A DNA stretch of 10,533 nucleotides, taken from contig JAKPOE010000177.1 in NCBI GenBank assembly GCA_029548025.1, forward strand, positions 1 to 10,533, in the 5' to 3' direction. The first letter of the stretch is position 1. The number at the start of each line of letters is the position of its first letter. Both the position numbers and the translations under genes were made by a program. Below are positions 1 to 6,349 of the stretch, one piece after another. The stretch comes from Spirochaetota bacterium (GTDB lineage: Bacteria > Spirochaetota > UBA4802 > UB4802). Below the pieces are notes generated by a model. It did no database searches. It was not told the DNA's origin and worked only from the letters and a program-made list of their open reading frames with translations.

Positions 1-744
1 CAATACAAACAGCACAATCTTAAACGGCAGAGAAATCATAATTGGCGGTAACATAATCATACCCATCGCCATCAAGGCGCTTGCTACAATCATATCGATA
101 ACAATAAACGGAATAAATATATATACACCCATTTCAAAGGCGCGTTTTAATTCACTGATCATAAAAGCTGGAATAAGACAATACGTAGGAACATCATCCT
201 GTGTTTTTGGTCGTTCCAATTTTGCAAGTTCAATAAATAAGGCTATATCCTTCTTCCGCGTTTGCTTCAACATAAACTCACGTAATGGCTGCATACCTTT
301 ATTGTAAAACTCTTCATTAGATATCTGCCCTTTCAAATATGGCTGCAGAGCTTTATCATTAATCTCTGTTAAGGTAGGCGACATAATAAAAATAGTCAGA
401 AAAATAGCAAGTCCAACAATGACCTGAGTAGGCGGCATTTGCTGCAAAGAAAGAGCACGTCGTACAAAATCAAGGACAATAACAACTCTGGTAAAGGATG
501 TCATCATCATTATGATAGACGGAGCTAAGGTCAAAATAGTAAGCAGAAACAGTATCTGTAAACTTAGCGAAACATCCTTTGGTGTTTTAGCCTCTTCAAT
601 ATCAAATCCAATCTTAGGAATAGGCATACGGACATTACCCGCTTTCTGGGCAAATGCAGCATCGGATACTATCATGCCAATACCCATAACCACAACAATC
701 AGTAAAATTATTATAAAAAACCTTTTGTATTTACAACTTTTCAT
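1..744 (-). CDS. fliP: Flagellar type III export gate protein FliP, 3' end cut by window
   Basis: FliP is a core integral-membrane subunit of the FliPQR export gate at the base of the flagellar basal body. Reading down from the ATG at 744-742 gives 248 uninterrupted codons. The N-terminus is a signal-like hydrophobic stretch (residues 9-26, then SDAAFAQ), as expected for FliP, which is often made with a cleaved signal peptide. Family hallmarks are SLQILFLLTILTLAPSIIMM (59-78), the TSFTR segment (82-86), the PPTQV segment (104-108), and near the end MLPPIMISLPFKIVLFVL. Family members usually end about 20 residues after this point, so only the tail and stop codon are missing. The start lies 6 bp after the fliO stop and has no clear Shine-Dalgarno sequence, which suggests translation coupled to fliO. 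The left-hand continuation would be expected to hold fliQ, fliR and flhB, but that is not visible here. Confidence 0.96.
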   Translation of the reverse strand, partial: MKSCKYKRFFIIILLIVVVMGIGMIVSDAAFAQKAGNVRMPIPKIGFDIEEAKTPKDVSLSLQILFLLTILTLAPSIIMMMTSFTRVVIVLDFVRRALSLQQMPPTQVIVGLAIFLTIFIMSPTLTEINDKALQPYLKGQISNEEFYNKGMQPLREFMLKQTRKKDIALFIELAKLERPKTQDDVPTYCLIPAFMISELKRAFEMGVYIFIPFIVIDMIVASALMAMGMIMLPPIMISLPFKIVLFVL

Positions 745-750
745 ATAATA

Positions 751-1542
751 CTACACACTATCGTCCCCATTAAGTTTTTTTAATCGCTGTTTATATGTCA
801 GCAAAACATTATCATTGCCTGTATGCTCCTGATTATAAGAATAATGCTGCGATATCCCCTCTTTTGGATTTTTTATCCTGTCAAGGACCTTCCCTAATTG
901 TGTTGAAAGATAATCCTGAAATCCACCTGGTTTTACTGGAGTTGACTTTGAACTGAGCAAGCGTATTCTATCGACGTCATCTTTATCTTTTATCTCAGTT
1001 ATAAGATTTATATTATTATCAGATACACCCAGTACATACACCTTCCCTGCTATATCCACCACCTGCAAAAACTTATTTTGACCTAACGGTACAACTGACA
1101 AAATAGTAATAACCTCCTGACCAACAGCAGCAATCCCAACCTTTTCAGTAATAAATTTAAAAAAGAAATAAAATCCTCCTATGAGTATCCCTATCACAAA
1201 TATTGTTTTAAAGATTAGCCATACATAGGATTCTTCCTCTATCTGCGGTCGTTCGTAATTATACAGATAATCATTTTTTGAAGCCTCATTTTCTTTTTGT
1301 TCATCGTCTGATTTTGTTTCAACACCAATTGGTTCTTCTTTTTTTTCAGTTATCGTATTTTTACTTTCAATCTTATCTAATTTTGCTGTTTTAGTATTCT
1401 TAGCATATAAAAAATTTTCATTGGGTCGATAGTTACTGGTAATGGGACATAATATAAAAATGAGACATAATAAAATAACACCATATAAAAATTTCATTGA
1501 CGATACACATAAACGTTTTTTTATAGTTGCAGCAACAATCAT
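751..1542 (-). CDS. fliO: Flagellar export assembly protein FliO, spirochaete type with N-terminal signal segment
   Basis: FliO is a small membrane protein that helps FliP assemble into the export gate. This protein has 263 residues and is larger than the enterobacterial form. Residues 17-35 are a hydrophobic signal-like segment. A charged, low-complexity linker (about 45-100, rich in K, E and D) follows, then one transmembrane helix at about 107-129 and a compact cytoplasmic domain. That domain contains the FliO-like pattern with VVPLGQNKFLQVVDIAGKVY at 150-169. The extra N-terminal segment places the linker in the periplasm, a layout known from FliO (also called FliZ) proteins of spirochaetes. 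The ATG at 1542 has a weak purine-rich site (AAAGGA) upstream. An internal ATG at codon 16 lacks one. Identification rests on the helix, the adjacent domain and the position between fliY and fliP. A cysteine follows the hydrophobic core, but the preceding leucine is a poor lipobox residue. Confidence 0.86.
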   Translation of the reverse strand: MIVAATIKKRLCVSSMKFLYGVILLCLIFILCPITSNYRPNENFLYAKNTKTAKLDKIESKNTITEKKEEPIGVETKSDDEQKENEASKNDYLYNYERPQIEEESYVWLIFKTIFVIGILIGGFYFFFKFITEKVGIAAVGQEVITILSVVPLGQNKFLQVVDIAGKVYVLGVSDNNINLITEIKDKDDVDRIRLLSSKSTPVKPGGFQDYLSTQLGKVLDRIKNPKEGISQHYSYNQEHTGNDNVLLTYKQRLKKLNGDDSV

Positions 1543-1576
1543 TAATTTTTTTTCCTTTAAAACTTTTTAATGATAA

Positions 1577-2629
1577 TTATGTTTGCATCTTAGCAAATCG
1601 TTCTGCCGGGCTTACAATATCAGTTACACGAACACCAAAATTTTCATCAATAACAACCACCTCACCACGGGCAATGAGCTTACCATTAACAAGTAAATCT
1701 ACTGGTTCACCTGCCAGTTTATCCAGTTCAATAATGGAACCTTCGCCCAACCCCAATATATCCTTAACAAGCTGACGAGTACGACCTAACTCAACAGTGA
1801 GCGTCATCGGAACATCTAACAACAAATTAATATTCCCTGTAGGTACCGACTGCATACCTTCACCTAATGGAGGGAATCGCACGGGGCTAATCCCTACTTG
1901 AGCACTCTTCTGCGGTGCAGCTTCAGTTCGGTACTCCTGCTGTTGCATCTGAGGAACATACGAACCACGGGCAATCTCGCCAGCAAGTTCAATATTCATT
2001 AAATGATACATCTTTGAGTTTATAAGATTTTGAATCGTCAGGTTATATGTTATTTTCACAACATCAGGAGTTCCCGGTACAGCTATATCGCCCTGAACTA
2101 TCGCTAAATCGGGAGCTGTGGTGTTAACACCTTTACCAATCTTATTGCTCAACTGTGTAGCAATAGTGGACATCATCTGGCTAACAAATTCCTGCAACGT
2201 GCTTTGATGAGCTTCACTTAATGTAGCCGGAGGAATACCGCTATCATCTCCCATCATGAGTGATGAAATCACACCTGCATCGTTCATTGATAACAATACT
2301 ATATTTCGGCCATTTACCCCACCCGAAAAATTTACTGAAACCTGAACGTATTGTTTGGGAAAATCAGCACGAATCTGATCGGCATTTTTTACTTCAACCA
2401 GCGCATTGCCAATTATTATATTTTTACCCAGATAGCCTGACAGTGCAGGCATTACACTGCTCATGCTGCTGTTTAAAAAATCTGCAACCGCCTCACGTTC
2501 AACCGGAGAAAGCGCTGCCTGTACAGGAGCAAAATCACCTGCTGGTACCCTTGCTGAACCGGAGAGCATATCATCAGCACCCTGTAACAGGGCATCTATT
2601 TCATCTTGCGACAAAGAACCGTCACCCAT
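1577..2629 (-). CDS. fliY: Flagellar C-ring switch protein FliY (FliN with CheC-like domain)
   Basis: This is a C-ring switch protein of 350 residues, much longer than plain FliN and matching FliY. Residues 7-16 (LSQDEIDALL) are the N-terminal peptide that in FliM and FliY binds phosphorylated CheY. Residues about 40-210 form a pseudo-symmetric CheC/FliM-like domain, with SPVEREAVADFLN (41-53) as one half-site and STLQEFVSQMM (143-153) as the other. A Q/P-rich linker (about 225-265) leads to the C-terminal FliN/SpoA domain (about 267-344), which carries INLLLDVPMTLTVELGRTR and a DENFGVRVT segment. The ATG at 2629 is chosen because GGAGG lies 5 nt upstream. A TTG four codons earlier overlaps that site. 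The gene lies between fliL and fliO where spirochaetes have fliY, but no fliM precedes it. Both half-sites differ from the phosphatase motif seen in active family members. Simple FliN is excluded by length. Confidence 0.92.
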   Translation of the reverse strand: MGDGSLSQDEIDALLQGADDMLSGSARVPAGDFAPVQAALSPVEREAVADFLNSSMSSVMPALSGYLGKNIIIGNALVEVKNADQIRADFPKQYVQVSVNFSGGVNGRNIVLLSMNDAGVISSLMMGDDSGIPPATLSEAHQSTLQEFVSQMMSTIATQLSNKIGKGVNTTAPDLAIVQGDIAVPGTPDVVKITYNLTIQNLINSKMYHLMNIELAGEIARGSYVPQMQQQEYRTEAAPQKSAQVGISPVRFPPLGEGMQSVPTGNINLLLDVPMTLTVELGRTRQLVKDILGLGEGSIIELDKLAGEPVDLLVNGKLIARGEVVVIDENFGVRVTDIVSPAERFAKMQT

Positions 2630-2634
2630 TGTTT

Positions 2635-2639
2635 CCTCC
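2635..2639 (-). promoter_or_regulatory. Shine-Dalgarno sequence deciding the fliY start
   Basis: On the minus strand GGAGG stands 5 nt before the ATG at 2629-2627. The alternative TTG start at 2641 would place the ribosome site inside the coding region, so the shorter 350-residue protein is preferred. Confidence 0.75.
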
Positions 2640-2716
2640 AATGTGTTTGATTCGTATATTCATGTAATGCCCATCTACTCTTTTCATCATATGTTAATAA
2701 GATACACAAAAGTAAA

Positions 2717-3253
2717 CTAATTTACAACAAATTCTCTAAACCATACTTCCTTAATCTTGCCTTTTAAAAGCAATACATTGATATGCGCTTTTATCTCCTC
2801 TGACAAGTTTACCGTATCCTCAACAGAATTCAACTCTTCATACGATTTATCACGTAACAGTATATTGATAATATGCTGTATCTGCGGAGTACGCTGCACC
2901 AGCTCTGCATTCAATTCAACATTCTCTTCATATCCCAACGACACTGTTAACTTTGCAAAATGCGGTTCAGGATCATTGGTTGTCACTGAAAAAGATGGAA
3001 TATCAAAATGAGCTAACGGTGACGGCGGAGGTGCCAATACGATATCCTGGTCCCGCTGGTATCGTTGTTCCTGAACATATTTTGCAACTAAATATGATAT
3101 CCCAATTATAATAAAAAATGATAATATGACTCCCGCAACATAAAGAAGTATTTTTATTATCCGTGAAGTCTCAAAGACACGGCCCGCCTTCGCTTCTTCA
3201 GGTTTTTCCTGCTCTTCTACTTCTTCAACATTGACGCGTTCTTCATCACCCAT
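2717..3253 (-). CDS. fliL: Flagellar basal body-associated protein FliL
   Basis: FliL is a single-pass inner-membrane protein that surrounds the stator and raises motor output. The 178 residues begin with an acidic cytoplasmic tail (residues 1-25, many E). One transmembrane helix follows at about 33-58, then a periplasmic domain with the FliL-like segment HFAKLTVSLGYEE. The C-terminus, KGKIKEVWFREFVVN, resembles the usual FliL ending. GGTGAGG lies 7 nt before the ATG and supports the start. The gene follows motB after an unusually long 332-bp gap that contains a possible extended -10 element, so fliL may have its own promoter for the fliL-fliY-fliO-fliP part of the cluster. An 87-bp gap separates it from fliY. 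Confidence 0.92.
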   Translation of the reverse strand: MGDEERVNVEEVEEQEKPEEAKAGRVFETSRIIKILLYVAGVILSFFIIIGISYLVAKYVQEQRYQRDQDIVLAPPPSPLAHFDIPSFSVTTNDPEPHFAKLTVSLGYEENVELNAELVQRTPQIQHIINILLRDKSYEELNSVEDTVNLSEEIKAHINVLLLKGKIKEVWFREFVVN

Positions 3254-3264
3254 GTACTTACCTC

Positions 3265-3326
3265 ACCAACAATTTTTCATTATTCAGAAGTATTATATCA
3301 ATAAAAACTGGTCAAACATTGTTGGT
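3265..3326. repeat. 9-bp inverted repeat flanking the fliL -10 element
   Basis: ACCAACAAT at 3265-3273 is mirrored by ATTGTTGGT at 3318-3326, an exact 9-bp match 44 bp apart. The arm nearer fliL shares three bases with the GGTGAGG ribosome site. In a transcript reading through from motB the two arms could pair and partly mask that site. In DNA they could be a split operator around the -10 element. Both roles are inferred. Confidence 0.5.
3292..3300 (-). promoter_or_regulatory. Possible extended -10 promoter for fliL
   Basis: The minus strand reads TGATATAAT, a perfect TATAAT with the TGn extension, 38 bp before the fliL ATG. No good -35 box sits at 17 bp, which is tolerated for extended -10 promoters. 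The same 9-mer occurs upstream of the Nudix gene on the plus strand. The background is AT-rich, so chance occurrence is possible. Confidence 0.42.
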
Positions 3327-3348
3327 TAATTGTTATACTAAATTTATC

Positions 3349-3397
3349 GACATAATACTATATTAATTAAAAAAGTCAATTAATTTATGATTATGTC
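3349..3397. repeat. Nested AT-rich inverted repeats
   Basis: GACATAAT (3349-3356) pairs with ATTATGTC (3390-3397). Inside it ATTAATT (3362-3368) pairs with AATTAAT (3378-3384), separated by mismatched 5-nt internal loops. The stem is weak because it is nearly all A and T. No clean T-run follows on the minus strand, so it is not called a terminator. Confidence 0.4.
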
Positions 3398-3461
3398 ACT
3401 AAAATGTATCAATTTTTTCAATATTTTGTACCTATTTTATCAAAATATAACAACACATAAC

Positions 3462-3610
3462 TCTATTCCTCATCTGGTAAACACCTGTAGCATCTATAGT
3501 ACATCATCAGGATAACCTACTCTCCTGCCATTCCTCATCGGGTAATAACCCCGTACTATACTGCACCAGCAGTATAGTAAATCCCCTAACGCCATTCCTC
3601 ATCGGGTAAT
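3462..3610. repeat. Degenerate 64-65-bp direct repeats seeded by the motB 3' end
   Basis: The 20-mer gccattcctcatcgggtaat occurs exactly at 3591-3610, where it encodes the last residues of MotB, and again at 3527-3546. A third copy at 3465-3480 matches 15 of 16 bases. Spacings are 64 and 65 bp. The two non-coding units also resemble each other further on: 16 of 21 positions match between the segments starting at 3556 and 3494. The coding copy shares little beyond the first 20 bases. This looks like old tandem duplication at the end of motB. Confidence 0.72.
3554..3579. repeat. Perfect 11-bp hairpin just downstream of motB
   Basis: TACTATACTGC (3554-3564) and GCAGTATAGTA (3569-3579) are exact reverse complements with a 4-nt loop (ACCA). 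It begins 6 bp past the motB stop codon in the direction of transcription. It is not followed by a run of T on the minus strand, so a 3'-end-stabilising or processing hairpin fits better than an intrinsic terminator. Confidence 0.6.
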
Positions 3611-4362
3611 GGCCGTGCAATCTCAGGTGTTTTTGATTCAACTATCCCCTTATCACGAAGAATAACTATTTCAACCCTTCTGTTATAAGCTCTCCCTTCT
3701 GGTGTATTGTTATCGTCAATTGGTCTATATTCGCCAAATGAAACGGCTGACATCTGTTTTGGATTGACCCCTGCTGCCTCAACCAGATATCGCAAAACAT
3801 TGACTGCCCGTGCTGAGGAAAGCTCCCAGTTTGTGGCATATCCCTCCTCCAATCCTCTCGGTGGAACAGGCCTGTTATCGGTATGCCCTTCAATCCTTGC
3901 ATAATTTGGCATTGACTTAATGATCTCTGCAACCTTTTTTAAAACCGGTATAATATCATCTTTAAGTTTTGCACTGCCAGGTTCAAAATAGGCATCGCTT
4001 GAAAGGGTAATAACCAATCCTCGTTCATCCTCACGGACTCTTACCTTTTTTGCCTGTATCTCTGGTTTAAATGCTTCAACTGCTCTTTTTAACATCTTTG
4101 CCAATGCTCTTCCCTGCTCACTTGATGGAAGATTGAGCATATTCAAACCAATCTCCTCCATCCTGCCACGTGCTAAAGAAAAACCACCCTGCATCATGCC
4201 AAGCGATCCTTTAAAAGAAGATAGGATGAGATTAAAATCCTGCCCAACAATGGGGGAAATATCAAACATCATTATAAAGAATGTAAGCAATAGCGTATTT
4301 AAATCTCCCCAGCTTGTGAGCCACGGCGGCGGAGGTGGCAATTGCTGCTTCTTTCGTTTCAT
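3586..4362 (-). CDS. motB: Flagellar stator protein MotB
   Basis: MotB anchors the stator to peptidoglycan and supplies the aspartate that carries ions through the stator. It has 258 residues. The short cytoplasmic start with a five-proline run (9-13) leads into WLTSWGDLNTLLLTFF, where Asp20 is the conserved ion-binding residue at the start of the only transmembrane helix (about 20-40). The periplasmic OmpA/MotB peptidoglycan-binding domain spans about 105-240. It shows IEGHTDNRPVP, WELSSARAVNVLRYL, FGEYRP and the NRRVEIVI ending, and a FEPGSAKL segment precedes the domain core. The start codon overlaps the motA stop as TGATG, a classic coupled pair. The last codons lie in a 20-bp sequence that is repeated downstream of the gene. 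Confidence 0.97.
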   Translation of the reverse strand: MKRKKQQLPPPPPWLTSWGDLNTLLLTFFIMMFDISPIVGQDFNLILSSFKGSLGMMQGGFSLARGRMEEIGLNMLNLPSSEQGRALAKMLKRAVEAFKPEIQAKKVRVREDERGLVITLSSDAYFEPGSAKLKDDIIPVLKKVAEIIKSMPNYARIEGHTDNRPVPPRGLEEGYATNWELSSARAVNVLRYLVEAAGVNPKQMSAVSFGEYRPIDDNNTPEGRAYNRRVEIVILRDKGIVESKTPEIARPLPDEEWR

Positions 4363-5141
4363 CAGTCACCCACCTCGCTGGTAATTGCTGCTCTGAGTTT
4401 AGGATCAAGGAAGGATACCAATTTATCTTTGACAATACGCGGATTATCACCTGATTGGATGGAAAGTGTACCTTCTATCATAATGAGCTTCATCAACATT
4501 TCCTGATTATTTAAGTAACCCAATTTAGCTGAAATTGGATACAATACAAGGTACGCCATAATAGCTCCATAAAACGTGGTAATAAGAGCTGCCGACATAC
4601 CAGGACCAATAGCTGACTTATCCTCAATATTAACAAGCATAAGCACCAGTCCCAGAAGTGTTCCAATCATACCAAAGGCAGGAGCATATGTTGCCCAGTC
4701 ATCAAATATTTTTTTACCTTCATCATGACGCACTTGAATATTTTCAAGCTCTGTTTCCATAATACGACGCACCAACTCAGGGTCGGTTCCATCAACAACA
4801 AGCTGTATCCCTTTCCGTAAAAACTGGTCATCCAGTTCATCCAGATCATCCTCAAGAGCCAGGAGCCCTTCTCGGCGGGCTTTTTCAGAAAATGATACAA
4901 GGGTTATGATGAGTTCATTGGGACTATATTTTGGAGGAAAGAAAGCATGCTTTGCAACTTTCCATAATCCCAATGTTCTGCTAAGAGGATTAGAGATCAA
5001 CAGAGCACAGAACGAACCGCCAATCGTAATAAAAACCGAAGGTATATCAAAAAATAGCAACGGATTACCTTTTGCAAAGATTATTCCCATGATAATATTT
5101 GTAAAACCAACAATTAGTCCAATGATGGTAGCTATATCCAT
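4362..5141 (-). CDS. motA: Flagellar stator protein MotA
   Basis: MotA forms the inner-membrane pentamer that works with MotB as the ion-driven stator. The protein has 259 residues. Two N-terminal transmembrane helices (about 2-22 and 32-50) precede a large cytoplasmic loop carrying ARREGLLALEDD (88-99), whose charged residues correspond to those that contact FliG in the family. Two more helices follow at about 153-172 and 180-203. Pro154 (APAFGMIGTLLG) and Pro202 (LVLYPIS) match the two conserved prolines. The ATG at 5141 is chosen because GGAGGG ends 9 nt upstream. A TTG three codons earlier lies directly against that site. The gene overlaps motB by one base and follows flbD by 93 bp with its own possible promoter. 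Whether the ion is H+ or Na+ cannot be told. Confidence 0.97.
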   Translation of the reverse strand: MDIATIIGLIVGFTNIIMGIIFAKGNPLLFFDIPSVFITIGGSFCALLISNPLSRTLGLWKVAKHAFFPPKYSPNELIITLVSFSEKARREGLLALEDDLDELDDQFLRKGIQLVVDGTDPELVRRIMETELENIQVRHDEGKKIFDDWATYAPAFGMIGTLLGLVLMLVNIEDKSAIGPGMSAALITTFYGAIMAYLVLYPISAKLGYLNNQEMLMKLIMIEGTLSIQSGDNPRIVKDKLVSFLDPKLRAAITSEVGD

Positions 5142-5150
5142 ATGAAACAA

Positions 5151-5156
5151 CCCTCC
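5151..5156 (-). promoter_or_regulatory. Shine-Dalgarno sequence deciding the motA start
   Basis: The minus strand carries GGAGGG 9 nt before the ATG at 5141-5139. It touches the alternative TTG at 5150, which therefore cannot be the start. Confidence 0.75.
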
Positions 5157-5177
5157 TCATAGCCCTTTACATAATAC

Positions 5178-5206
5178 AGTATATCGTATATATAATTTTC
5201 GGTTAA
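5178..5206 (-). promoter_or_regulatory. Possible sigma-70-type promoter for motA
   Basis: On the minus strand TTAACC (5206-5201) and TATACT (5183-5178) are separated by 17 bp. They match the housekeeping consensus at four and five of six positions. The predicted transcript start would leave a leader of about 30 nt ending in a good ribosome site. The setting is AT-rich, so this is a candidate only. Confidence 0.4.
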
Positions 5207-5234
5207 AATTTTAAAATAATTCATCAAAATACTA

Positions 5235-5426
5235 TCACGTTTTCCCGGTAAGTACTTTATGAAAATAATCATAGATCAAAGATAAAACCTCATCTTTTGA
5301 TTCCTTCACCAGATATTTTTTTTCATTAACAAGGGTTATTATTGTATCTGGCTTTGATTCTATTGTTTCAATATGGTTGGCATTTAAAATAATTTCATCA
5401 CCATTCATCTTATGCACTACTATCAT
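5235..5426 (-). CDS. flbD: Flagellar motor accessory protein FlbD/SwrD
   Basis: This 63-residue protein belongs to the small FlbD (SwrD) family, found beside motA or fliL in spirochaetes and Firmicutes. In Bacillus subtilis SwrD is needed for full motor torque. It begins MIVVHKMNGDEIILNANHIE, the family pattern of a short strand, a conserved N-G/D-x-I-x-[IL]-N turn, then IETIE. The second half, PDTIITLVNEKKYLVKESKDEV, fits the usual pattern of PDT followed by the strand containing K-Y-x-V-x-E-S. The full length is present. The start ATG overlaps the stop of the upstream MAF gene as ATGA and is preceded by GAGG. It is probably co-transcribed with that gene and supplies a stator helper just before motA. 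Confidence 0.9.
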   Translation of the reverse strand: MIVVHKMNGDEIILNANHIETIESKPDTIITLVNEKKYLVKESKDEVLSLIYDYFHKVLTGKT

Positions 5427-6331
5427 GATTGCCTCTTTTTCTTTGGTTTTTTTTCAGGATACAGTTGATTCATAACTTTAGCTATTGTCATCTTTTTTAC
5501 TATATTTTCGCCACAACCTGGTACACTGCAATCATACACCGGTATTGTTACCTTTGAAAAAAGATCCTCCAGCCATTGTCTGGCAGCTAAAAATTGATGA
5601 TCAGTATAATATATCGACTCACGGCGTTTAACAATATACATTTTCTTTTTTTGTATCATTGCATAATCTTGTGTATTTGCTGTGATAAATCTATTATATC
5701 CCATTAAAAAGCGTTCGCCAACCACAGTATTGCCAGCATAATAGCTATGGTTAAATGCCAGATCATTCCCCACAATAGACAGCGATGCTATGGGACAGCC
5801 TAACGATAATGATATAGCCTGAGTTGTCACAATGCTTGCTGTTGCAACATATCCAAGATGCTCCCCTGCCATCTTCCATAAAAGATTAAACGGTTCATCA
5901 TATATCATCCAGTTATAAAAGCTTATCTTTCCTTTCCATATACCAGTGGTATTGGCATTGACACCACTAAAGGCTAAAAGATGGCATGATGATGTAGGTA
6001 AAAACGCATAGTATGGAACAGGCATTGCTTCACATGAGATAGTAAAATGAGGATTAATACCATTGACAATAAGTGGCCTATACGCCATATCTGCTGCAAT
6101 AATGATAAGATCATTTCTATGCTGATATTTTTTTAAAACCTTTGTAGCATCATCCAGACTTTTACCTGCGCCACAAACAACAACATGTTTTCCGGATAAT
6201 AACGATACAACCTTTTGTAAACCGCCCCACTTTGCAATGAGCACCTTATTCTTTTCAATATTGCGCTGAATACAGGTATAGCGTTCAAGTATAAGCCCCT
6301 GATTAAGTGCCTGATAAAGATTTTGTTGCAT
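5423..6331 (-). CDS. Short MAF/DUF115 protein (motility accessory factor-like, putative glycosyltransferase)
   Basis: The 302 residues match the MAF_flag10/DUF115 family (motility-associated factors, some of which transfer nonulosonic acids to flagellin; also related to MptE-type pyrophosphokinases). VVVCGAGKSLDDA (50-62) is the glycine-rich family signature, usually GxGPSL, here with Lys in place of Pro. It is followed by IIIAADMAYRPLIVNGINPH (77-96) and the SIVGNDLAF motif (185-193). Classical Maf proteins are about twice this length, so this one is close to a bare central domain with a basic tail (KKPKKKR, 294-300). No signal peptide or membrane helix is seen, so it should be cytoplasmic. 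It lies 18 bp after the peptidase/barrel gene and overlaps flbD. A role in modifying a flagellar or surface protein is inferred; donor and acceptor are unknown. Confidence 0.8.
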   Translation of the reverse strand: MQQNLYQALNQGLILERYTCIQRNIEKNKVLIAKWGGLQKVVSLLSGKHVVVCGAGKSLDDATKVLKKYQHRNDLIIIAADMAYRPLIVNGINPHFTISCEAMPVPYYAFLPTSSCHLLAFSGVNANTTGIWKGKISFYNWMIYDEPFNLLWKMAGEHLGYVATASIVTTQAISLSLGCPIASLSIVGNDLAFNHSYYAGNTVVGERFLMGYNRFITANTQDYAMIQKKKMYIVKRRESIYYTDHQFLAARQWLEDLFSKVTIPVYDCSVPGCGENIVKKMTIAKVMNQLYPEKKPKKKRQS

Positions 6332-6349
6332 GGAGACAACCTTACTGCA

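Larger units (their letters stand above)
3254..3585. other. Repeat-rich intergenic region between motB and fliL
   Basis: This is the only break of over 300 bp in the minus-strand gene run. No convincing coding frame crosses it. From the motB side it contains a perfect 11-bp hairpin, two degenerate 64-65-bp units that begin with a copy of the motB 3' end, a very AT-rich stretch with nested inverted repeats at 3349-3397, and next to fliL a possible extended -10 element flanked by a 9-bp inverted repeat. The arrangement suggests that transcript processing, attenuation or reinitiation separates the stator genes from fliL-fliY-fliO-fliP. That role is inferred. Confidence 0.6.

Noticed and set aside
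1..744. Plus-strand frame at 512-748 opposite fliP
   Set aside because: It is the shadow of fliP; the minus frame gives clear FliP motifs throughout.
1447..1490. Lipoprotein signal in FliO (hydrophobic segment followed by Cys32)
   Set aside because: The residue before Cys is Leu, which is a poor lipobox position, and FliO is not known as a lipoprotein.
2622..2690. A 22-codon minus-strand frame in the fliL-fliY gap that ends inside the fliY start region (possible leader peptide)
   Set aside because: It has no ribosome site, no recognisable sequence, and is short enough to arise by chance.
3349..3397. Intrinsic terminator for the motA-motB transcript
   Set aside because: The stems are almost pure A/T with internal loops, and no T-run follows in the right direction.
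3462..3610. CRISPR-like array from regularly spaced repeats
   Set aside because: There are only three partial copies, one inside a coding region, and the intervening DNA is itself repeated rather than unique.
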